Source: Sycobia sp. Sy_11 (taxonomy: Eukaryota > Arthropoda > Insecta > Hymenoptera > Epichrysomallidae). Taken from it: a stretch of DNA of 64,000 nt. The stretch covers positions 496,001 to 560,000 of the forward strand of contig JACCIC010000219.1 of the NCBI GenBank assembly GCA_018907035.1. The letters are read 5' to 3'. Position numbers and translations under genes: made by a program. Each line of letters opens with the position of its first letter. The stretch's first letter is position 1. Under the pieces are notes generated by a model. The model was not told the DNA's origin and ran no database searches. It saw nothing but the letters and a program-made list of their open reading frames with translations. This document shows, piece after piece, positions 56,229 through 64,000 of the stretch.

Positions 56229-56266
<38 letters not shown>
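56229..56266. repeat. (AT)n microsatellite at the LTR end
   Basis: An AT run that starts at the last base of the 3' LTR. Confidence 0.95.
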
Positions 56267-56268
<2 letters not shown>

Positions 56269-57199
56269 CTTAATTATTATATTTGCTATTTATTCATTAT
56301 ATCATTAAAATTAAATTTATGTGTATGATATTAGATTAAAGTGCAGACCACGAACAGCGGGTCGTAATGATCTCTTGCGGTGAAGCCCACGCATTTCTCT
56401 GACAGGTGTACAGTGACAAACGTTTATGCTCTCTCTCTCACTCTCTCTCTCTCTCTCCCACTCTCTCTCTCTCTCTCTCTATCTCGACCACGAGTCTTTA
56501 GGTTTTAATAAATAAAATTATAATTCTATCTCTCCCTTTTACTCTCTTTCTGCCTATCCCTTTAAATTACTCGGAATCTCATAAACAAATAACTCTCTTT
56601 GTAGACAATTTTCGGATACTGTTTGGGATCAAAAGATCGAAAACAATGGTGCATAAATTAGTCAAATAAAAAATTTCCTTCAACATTCTTTATAGATGGA
56701 CATGAGCCTTCTTTGCAGGGTTAACAGTTGCGAAAACTCTAAAAGTAAACTAAGAAATTCACATATACTGAAATATAGATATAATATAGAGAATAATGAA
56801 TATAGAGAATAATGAAAGATAGATTTAAATTAAATATATATAAAAATAAGACATAAAACACAAATAAAATAATCGCTGTGAATATTAATGTACTTAGAAA
56901 AATCATAAAAATTTTTCAGATAAAATTCTGTCTGGGGCTCATATATTATATTATAGTTATAGTTTCTATGAAATTTCAATAGAACGAATTCAATCTCATT
57001 ACCGAACTCACTATTTGAGGCTGTAAATATGTGGTATTCCTCATATTCTGGTTGCTAGACGATTCAATTTTGAATTTTTATCATTTCACAGATATCATAT
57101 ACCAGGGTGTATGATATCTGTGTATAATTTTATAACCAACTGATTGATATAAGAAATGAATATATAAACACAATAAGAAATAAATAGAGAGATTACTAA
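56267..57199. other. intron DNA next to the receptor exon
   Basis: It contains a (CT)n microsatellite at 56430-56480. The rest is ordinary AT-rich intron. Confidence 0.5.
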
Positions 57200-57205
57200 A
57201 CTCAC

Positions 57206-57321
57206 TCTACACGATCCTCCTCCATGTTTTTCTTTCCACCATTTAGTTTTTAATATATGTAATTTTCCTTCTTCTTGCAATTTTAATATGGCTCCACTAA
57301 TAGCTGTCCTATAGGGAGAAT
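57206..57321 (-). CDS. kainate-type ionotropic glutamate receptor, penultimate exon (S2 lobe)
   Basis: On - the exon follows acceptor ACTTCATTTTAG and ends before donor GTGAGT. It encodes (D)[19 protein letters not shown] then [19 protein letters not shown], 38 full codons with the first Asp split (phase 1). [20 protein letters not shown] is the characteristic end of the second ligand-binding lobe of kainate/AMPA-type receptors, just before M4. The Cys near the end is probably one of the conserved S2 disulfide pair. It splices in phase to 30384. Upstream exons must lie right of the window. Both splice sites are strong and the sequence is intact. Confidence 0.95.
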
Positions 57322-57433
57322 CTAAAATGAAGTTATATTTTATATATCGTAAAAATTATTGTTGTATTACAATATTTGACAAGATTCAAATGATAACTTT
57401 CAATATATTCTATTAAGAAATAACTTCTGAGAT

Positions 57434-57439
<6 letters not shown>

Positions 57440-57478
<39 letters not shown>

Positions 57479-57503
57479 TATATATATATATACATTATAT
57501 ATG

Positions 57504-57534
<31 letters not shown>

Positions 57535-57538
57535 CATT

Positions 57539-57577
<39 letters not shown>

Positions 57578-57590
57578 CATATACATAATT
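57440..57590. repeat. compound (AT)n microsatellite
   Basis: Several AT runs separated by TTATAT and ACATTAT spacers. Confidence 0.9.
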
Positions 57591-58291
57591 TAAAAAGTAT
57601 CTATGTATGAAATATATGTATATAATAATACAATATTTTATAAAAATAATCCATATAAAATTTGAATCCTATATATTTATAGGATACATGCTGCAAATAG
57701 AATTAGGAAGTATTTAATATTGAACTCTACTACAATATTAATTTAAAAAAAATTAAATTTGTTTAATTATATTGTATCTTGTCCAATGATTTTCAAAAGA
57801 ATGAAATTGTTAATAATAAAAATAAATAAAAAATAGTGTAACTCCACTTATTTCACGCACTGTAATCGCTCTCTATCAGCGTCATATAGGTAGCGATTTT
57901 GGCTAGTAAGGCAAGTAGGACTTCAGAGCTTCCAAGAGCAATATCGGTAAACTAAAACGACTTCTTCAAGTCTATGGTTCGATATGCTCACGAGCAAGTA
58001 AAATAATCGTATTTAACAGCGGTCAGAAGCACTCTGAAAAATCGCTCCCAGCATCGAGACATGGTTGAAACTAACTAACTTGAAACTAACTATTATAATG
58101 TATGCGGCGCGAACATACATATCACTTCCAACGAATAATTTCGTACGATACACAAAAATAAATAACAAACATTGTAATCCATGAACATCTATTAGTTATA
58201 ATTGGGCATATGCCACTTGGTTCTTTGTCGTAGCTGACCAATATATTCCTTTTGCCATCTCAGTCTGACTGTCATTATTTTAGCTAATATA
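57591..58291. other. receptor intron DNA
   Basis: No gene or element end recognised. CAGTCTGACTGTC at 58261 repeats a palindrome seen at 44693 and 44781. Confidence 0.4.
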
Positions 58292-59142
58292 TTAGGTTGT
58301 CAAATATCTCCCTTCTGCTTTTTTGCTCTTCATTCAATACTTTATAAAAAGTGTTACAGTGGTCGGATTTACTTAAACTATGCGCTGTTTTGTTCGATAA
58401 TCTGTTTCCATCTAGACAGCAACTTCATAATACCCCTCTCGTAGAAACCCCTATCCTTATTTACGAAGAACTCGGACAGCCACTTTTCACAAGCTTCTTT
58501 TTAGTCCAACTTTACACCACCAAGGGCGTTCGTCATGGACAGAAACAAGTGGTAATCACTTGGCACTATGTCCGGGCTATATAGTGGATGCGATAAAACC
58601 TTTCATCCGAACTCCCGTAGCTTCTGACGAGTCATTATCGAATTATGTGGTCTGGCGTTGTCCTGATGGAACACTACACCCTTCCAGTTGGCCAATTGTG
58701 AACGCTTCTGATCGATAGCCTGCTTCAGGCGGTCCAGTTGTTTACAGTACATGGTAGAATTAAGCGTCTGGCCATTTGGGAGCAGCTCATAGTGGATGAT
58801 TCCCTTCCAATCCCACCAAACACATAGCAAAAACTTCGAAGTGATAGCATGCCATCCCCCAAAACGCCATTAATCTTATGAAAGGTTTCTCTATCGGATT
58901 TGCCATTGACGAAGGAAAAAGTTCAAATAGCGCGAGTTTTGGCGTCAGTGAACTCCATGTTTACATGTCTATAACTTTTGAACGCAATATCCAAACTAAT
59001 TATGTATAGCGTCGTTTTCTACATCATGTCAAGAGCTTTCAAATGATGTATAGTATTGCCAGATAGGAGCTCTGTAGTGCTTTGTACATAGCCCCGAAAT
59101 TCGTAAGACAAAAAGGCGGAAGGGAGATATTTGACAACCTAA
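58292..59142 (-). mobile_element. mariner copy 5, internally deleted
   Basis: TIR TTAGGTTGTCAAATATCTCC at 58292 and its exact inverse at 59142, with TA on both sides. Only 851 bp long, so about 450 bp are missing compared with a full mariner. Confidence 0.9.
58603..58830 (-). pseudogene. mariner transposase fragment
   Basis: The 75-codon piece reads MLCVWWDWKGIIHYELLPNG and VVFHQDNARPHNS, which includes the second catalytic Asp. The adjoining C-terminal sequence continues in another frame (58310-58600). The N-terminal DNA-binding region and the first catalytic Asp are deleted. Inactive. Confidence 0.82.
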
Positions 59143-60225
59143 TATTATATTATAAAGACTGTAAAACCGATAAAAATATCTATTAAGTTAATTCGGAAGA
59201 GTCGACGTGAGTACAATTTTTAATTTCAATTGCATATAATAGATTTATCGCTAGACAATACATTCGTAAAGTTTGAATCTAATGTAATGTAATTTTATTA
59301 TTAAATATATTTTGTCGATATGCCATGATCCGGTATCATGTGTGCATGTTTAGTTGTGTTCGCGTAATTTTGTGCGCGAATATGGATTCCAAGGGACATC
59401 AATTTTTAATTGGATAACGTTTTATTAATAAATATTTATGTTATATATTGATTACTCAACGTTCATATCTGATCATACATGTGTGCTTGTCTATAGAAGG
59501 AACCCCACTACTGTCGTTCCTATACGCGTCATACAATTCTTTTAATTATCTTTTACAAGTAATTTGTTAATTAACTTTTCACTTTATTTTAAATATTTTA
59601 CCGACTCTTAAAATAAATAAAATATGCTGTATAACTAAATAGATTTATTTATTTACTTTATTGCATTATTTATTTTATTTGAACTTATTAATTTATTTAA
59701 ACTACTAAACTGAAGTTAGAATTCGCAATAGTTTTTGACACTATTATTATTCATGAACTTTCTCAGTAACTTTAATTTAACTTTTGTTAAATTTAATATC
59801 AAGTTTCAGATTCATAGCACTCAAATATAGTATAGTATAGCACTCTACGCATACACTATATATATATAGCACTTGAACTATATGGTTACATTGCATTGAA
59901 AACATACAGAGGATATTCGTCGTTCAGGTGAACATGGTCTTATAAGAATAATTCTATGTTTACATATCAAACGTGCATTTGATTATATTAATCTTGAACT
60001 AAAAAACTTCAAGATTATGTGGCTTCACTCCTATTTTTCTAAAAATTCACAAACATTATTGATAATAATGGCAATATAATTAATTTACTTTTTATTTTAT
60101 CAGGTATCCCTAAAAGATCTACGCTAGAGATAATCTTATTTTCTATTTATATTATATATATTCACTATTATCCATATTAAATAACTGTCGAGATAAATGC
60201 ATGCTTTGCAAATCTATGTTGAGTA
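59143..60225. other. AT-rich DNA, nothing seen
   Basis: No coding, satellite or element signature recognised. Confidence 0.45.
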
Positions 60226-61441
60226 GATAGGTTCGAACTTAAATATAGATATATTCGAGGCTTTATTGTAAAAAACTGGGTATACATTTATAATTTAAAG
60301 TAATGTCCATCGCTTTTCACTACTTGCTCCCATTTTTCGGGCAGCATACGAATCTCGCGTTGACAAAAGTGGTCATTTTTTGAAGCGATTTAGGAATTGA
60401 TCCAATTTTTTACTTCTGCATAAGAATGGAAGTGCTGGTCAGCCAGGCCATGTGCCATTGATCGGAACAAGCGATAGTCTGCAGAATAGTAGGGAGTCTG
60501 CATAATCATAGGGAGCAATGTCTGAAGAATACGGTGGGTGTAGTAGAACTTCCTATTTCAACGTTTCCAAGTATGTGTTGACCAGTTAAGCAACATGGGG
60601 TCGAGCATTGACATGCTGTAAAATCACTTTTTTGTATCTATCGTTGTATTGCGGCCGTTTGTCTTTCAATGCTAGGCTCAAACACATTCATTGCATTCGA
60701 TAACCATCATCTGTAATTGTTACGGTTGGTTCTAACACCTCATAATATTCTATGACCAGCTGGTCCCGCCAAATACTAAGCCTGACCTTAGAACCATGAA
60801 TATTCGTTTTGGCCGTTGGCGTGAAAACATCGCGGGAATATCCCCATGATTTTTTACGCTTGCAATTATCGTAATGAACCCATTTTTCGTCGCCAGTCAG
60901 AACGTGATGCAAAAATCCCTTCTGTTTTTGCTTTGCAAATAGTTGTTCACAAGCAAACAAACGCCATTCAACATCTCTCGGCTTCAACTCGTACGGCATC
61001 TAATTTCCTTGTTTCTATTCCCAATTCGTATGACTTTCAAACATTTCAAAATGGCTTGTTGTGTATTCCCAATAATCCTGCCAATTCTTATTGCATTTGA
61101 CACGAGTCTTGATTAAGTAATGTCTCCAATCATGCATCTTCAAAAACCTTCTGTCTTCCACCGCCATGCTGATCTTCAAGATTAAATGCACCGTTCTTTT
61201 ACTGAAGCATTGAAACCACGTTCTATACATTCTTTCACTAATAGAGGCCTGTCGGTAGGTATTTGAGAGCATACGATGAACCGCAGATATATTCATATTA
61301 AAACAGAAAATTCAAAGATCCCACAAACATCGAGAATTTGGCTCGTAAGCTAACATGTTTAATTGAGAATAACTTTATAATGCAGACACAAATCTAGTAA
61401 TATTTGGACGACGTGATATTTAAATATACTTAAGCTTATTG
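60226..61441 (-). mobile_element. mariner copy 6, decayed
   Basis: The left end GATAGGTTCGAACTTAAATA and the inverse of the right end (CAATAAGCTTAAGTATATTT) are a weak match with TA on each side, so boundaries are tentative. The transposase remnant is close to copies 1 and 2. Confidence 0.7.
60270..61340 (-). pseudogene. mariner transposase pseudogene (mauritiana-like)
   Basis: Two open pieces lie on -. The upstream one (61015-61296) covers the degraded helix-turn-helix region. The downstream one (60688-60999) has MPYELKPRDVEWRLFACEQL, VLTGDEKWVHYDN with the first catalytic Asp, and IHGSKVRLSIWRDQL. The C-terminal part (60270-60680) still resembles copy 1 but has stops and an insertion of about 20 bp near 60490. 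Inactive. Confidence 0.83.
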
Positions 61442-61713
61442 TACGACATCTACGTTCTACTTATTTCAACTACCACTTTCCGCCAGCGATCTATTGTAAA
61501 ACGGCGAAAGCAAATTTGTACATCTAATATGAAAAACAATCACATACATTTTTGAAAAGATTTATCCTCTAAAATTAACAGATGTTCTATTTGTATTGAC
61601 TTTGTATACATAGATAAAATGAATATCAATAATGACCGAAAAACTATCTCTTCTGATTTAAAGACATAAGAGGCAGGACTTATAATTAAACCATTCCGCA
61701 ACCTTTACAAGAA
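61442..61713. other. nothing seen
   Basis: A short AT-rich spacer between mariner copy 6 and the gypsy fragment. Confidence 0.4.
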
Positions 61714-62150
61714 TCAGAAAACGTGTCCTGACTCATGGTTTTTGTGCTATTGATATATTTGATTCGGCTATACTTAGAATAGTTCCCTGAATGTTCGGGA
61801 AGTCCAATACTCTCCTGTATCTTATGGGACCTCTGATGATCAGCGTGGAGCTACGAAGATACAGCTTAATGATGATTGCCTAATCCTGTCAATAAAGGGA
61901 GAACATCATCATTGTGACTCTGCTAACTCACGATGACGCTGACGCGAATCAGTATTCACAATGTTGGATTCAGATCAGTATAGGCAAGCCTCGCATTCAT
62001 GCACTGTTTGATGCAAGGGTTACTCCTACGATAATTGGCTCAATCAATTTGCAGATTGCATCTGCCTTCAGTTCTTTTGTTCGACCCCTCCATACCTCTG
62101 GCACTCGACTCAACATGGGTAAATTGAACCGCTAATAGCCCATGTCATAG
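61714..62150 (+). pseudogene. gypsy gag-end/protease fragment, same family as 48-56 kb
   Basis: Matches 50420-50860: the degraded knuckle region, GACCTCTGATGATCAGC, and the protease piece IQISIGKPRIHALFDARVTP then LQIASAFSSFVRPLHTSGTR. The protease Asp is present (FDAR instead of LDAG). It breaks off where the satellite begins. Confidence 0.85.
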
Positions 62151-63440
62151 TAGAAGCTGATGTCCAGTTGCTTCTGCATCACTTTGACGCCTTGTTTAAT
62201 ATTCGCACGATTGTAAACTATGTTTAGTGTTTTTGTCTGACTTCCACGAACAATTTTCTGTTGTACGAAAGAAACTGCAAGAAACTTATGTCCAGTTATA
62301 TTGTTATCATTTTTATACACAGGATTGTGTCGCACGGTAAAATCTAATGTCCAGTTGTTTTCGCAATACTTCCATGAGCATGTTTGTGTTTTCGAACTAG
62401 AATTTCAGATGTTTTTTCAATACTTCCATGGGTATATTTGTGTTTTCGAGCTCAATTTTCAGGTATTTTTGCATTCTTTCCACAAGCAGTATTGTGTTCT
62501 AATGGTTGAAACAGATGTCTAGGTATTCCTCACCGATTCCATATTGAGTATGGTGTTTACATGGTAGAAATCAATCTCCAAGCGTTTCTCGGAAATTTCA
62601 ACGGCTAGTTTTGTGTTCACAAGGAAGAAATCTATGTACAGGTCTTTCTGTAACATTGTTACATTAAGGATTGCGTTTACCGGGTAGATGACCAGGTGTT
62701 TCTGCACCACCACCACTGGTTATTCCTACATGACTTCCACAGACACTTGAGTATTGGCGCGCAAGGAATCGATGACCATTTGACTTTACATCACTTCAAA
62801 GGACTTGTTAGTATTCGCGTGGAAGAAACTGATGACGAGGTTTCTACCCGACTCGCACTGAGAATTTTATATTTACACGGAAGATACCGATATCCATGTG
62901 TTCCTGAACCAATTCCAAGAGTTTCTTGTTCTCAGAACGTGTGTATTTCGGAACGACTGCGACAGGTAGCTTTTTATTTGCATGGTAGAAATTTATGTAC
63001 TATTGTTTCTTAACAACATCCTCGGTGCACTTTGTGTTCAAAAAATAGAAACTGATATCCTGGTCCTTTTACAACACTTCCATGTGCAGTCTTGTTTTCG
63101 AACTGCAGAAAGGAATATCCCGGTGCTTCTGCATCATCTTAACGGAGAATTTTGGGCGGCAACAGTAGAAACCGATGTCACCTTCTTCGGGAAAGTTTTC
63201 ACACAGAGTTTTTTTACAAGATAGAAACCGATATCCAAATGTCTTGCAACAAGTTTCACGGGGAGTTTTGTGAACGAACAGAAAAAATCAATGTCCAGTT
63301 CTTCGAAAGGCAGTTTTATGTTTTAGACGCGGGAAGCGATGTCCAGATACTGCCAAGGACAGTTCTTTGTTCGCACAGTCATACTGATCTTAAATTTTTG
63401 ATGATAGAGACAGATGTCCACATGTTAATCCACCTTTATT
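62150..63440 (-). repeat. ~60-bp satellite, locus 2 (reverse orientation)
   Basis: About 20 units of the type GATGTCCAGGTGTTTCTGCA, CACTTCCACGGGCAGTTTTG, TGTTCGCACGGTAGAAAC. The reverse complement gives AACAC..AACT.CCCGT(A/G)GAAGT then ACACCTGGACATC, the unit found at 38440-39095. Short open frames over the array (for example 62696-63508) are incidental. Confidence 0.85.
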
Positions 63441-64000
63441 ACTTAGATAAATACATAATCAATTACACATTACTAACAAACATTTACATACAAAATATTA
63501 TTATATAATGGAATACTCTATTCACGATAACGATCATGGCAACGAATATGATAAGACTCGTTTCTTCTTATGACGTACTAATAATATAGCTTTTATATAA
63601 GAAAGGTAAAGACTCATAGATTTTATTCTAATTAATGCTGTATATAATTTACCATTATCTTCAAACGTTGACTTTAACTAATAATAATCTAAGAATAGAT
63701 TTTTAATCATTAAACAAAAAATATTTCTATTTAAACATATTATATATGATATAGAATAGAATAGTTGGGAAAAGTCTGTTCAAAACGTTCCTACCATCCA
63801 TCTGGCCCAATATGGTTACTGCCCTAACCTTTAGAAAATACTAGCTAGTAGGATAGGTGCAAATAAATGGAATTATAGAATGCAAAAGGAAATAATGAAA
63901 CAAGAATACATTAATTTAACTTCCTTTTTATTTGACAGAAGCGACCTAAATATGGGAATTTTTGTATTTGTATCTTATTTGTAGACAGAAATAAAACAGA
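63441..64000. other. AT-rich DNA, nothing seen
   Basis: No exon of the receptor or other gene recognised up to the window edge. Confidence 0.45.

Larger units (their letters stand above)
30385..57205 (-). other. 26.8-kb intron of the glutamate receptor gene
   Basis: It is bounded by donor GTGAGT (on -, 57205-57200) and acceptor TTTTTTTAG (30386-30385 is the AG). The flanking exons are contiguous in the receptor family, so the interval reads as one intron. Nearly all the sequence is transposable element or satellite. Confidence 0.85.

Noticed and set aside
62150..63440. CRISPR array
   Set aside because: Units are contiguous and diverged with no unique spacers, in a eukaryotic genome.
62301..63508. 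Frames over the right-hand satellite as repeat proteins
   Set aside because: Different frames open in turn and units vary in length by non-multiples of three.

Overview
The window looks like insect nuclear DNA, probably from a hymenopteran such as an ant. It is AT-rich, has intron-exon structure, is packed with mariner-type and gypsy-type elements and long (AT)n tracts, and carries the ends of two conserved arthropod genes. The order-level guess is inference; the window holds no decisive species marker.

Host genes. Only three host exons are recognisable. The terminal exon of seven-up (svp, the COUP-TF nuclear receptor) lies on + at 7671-7939, and the DNA to its left is presumably its last intron. 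Two exons of a kainate-type ionotropic glutamate receptor lie on -: S2-lobe residues at 57206-57321, and the fourth membrane helix with the stop codon at 30214-30384. They join in phase across a 26.8-kb intron. The two genes converge tail to tail, about 22 kb apart.

Layout. 0.5-3.4 kb: a TTAA-flanked Kolobok/Mutator-like element split by a nested mariner. 3.6-4.9 kb: a dead mariner. 5.6-7.5 kb: a decayed ~114-bp satellite interrupted by a gag-like fragment. 7.7-8.3 kb: svp exon and 3' end. 8.6-10.4 kb: two LTRs set in (AT)n. 9.7-19.8 kb: a decayed gypsy element (5' LTR, PBS, gag, pol, PPT, 3' LTR) invaded by a ~2-kb LTR-like repeat that itself holds a tRNA-derived SINE and a second mariner. 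19.8-27.1 kb: mariner remnants, microsatellites, another copy of the LTR-like repeat, and a mariner with TIRs. 27.8-29 kb: a gag pseudogene. 30.2-57.3 kb: the receptor intron, holding an LTR split by a LINE, a further LTR-like repeat, a ~60-bp satellite, a long-TIR Tc1/mariner-like element, decayed gypsy pol pieces, a candidate hammerhead motif and the best-preserved gypsy element (47.7-56.2 kb). 58.3-64 kb: two mariners, a gypsy fragment and the same ~60-bp satellite in reverse orientation.

Most notable system. The gypsy element at 47.7-56.2 kb has gag, a -1 frameshift heptamer (AAAGGGC) into pol, an integrase tail carrying two AT-hook-like GRPR motifs, and a third, non-membrane coiled-coil ORF placed directly behind a strong 3' splice site, where envelope genes sit in errantiviruses. 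Related LTRs in the window end exactly at (AT)n tracts, so the AT-hook tail is a candidate targeting module. All statements come from reading the sequence; no search was run.
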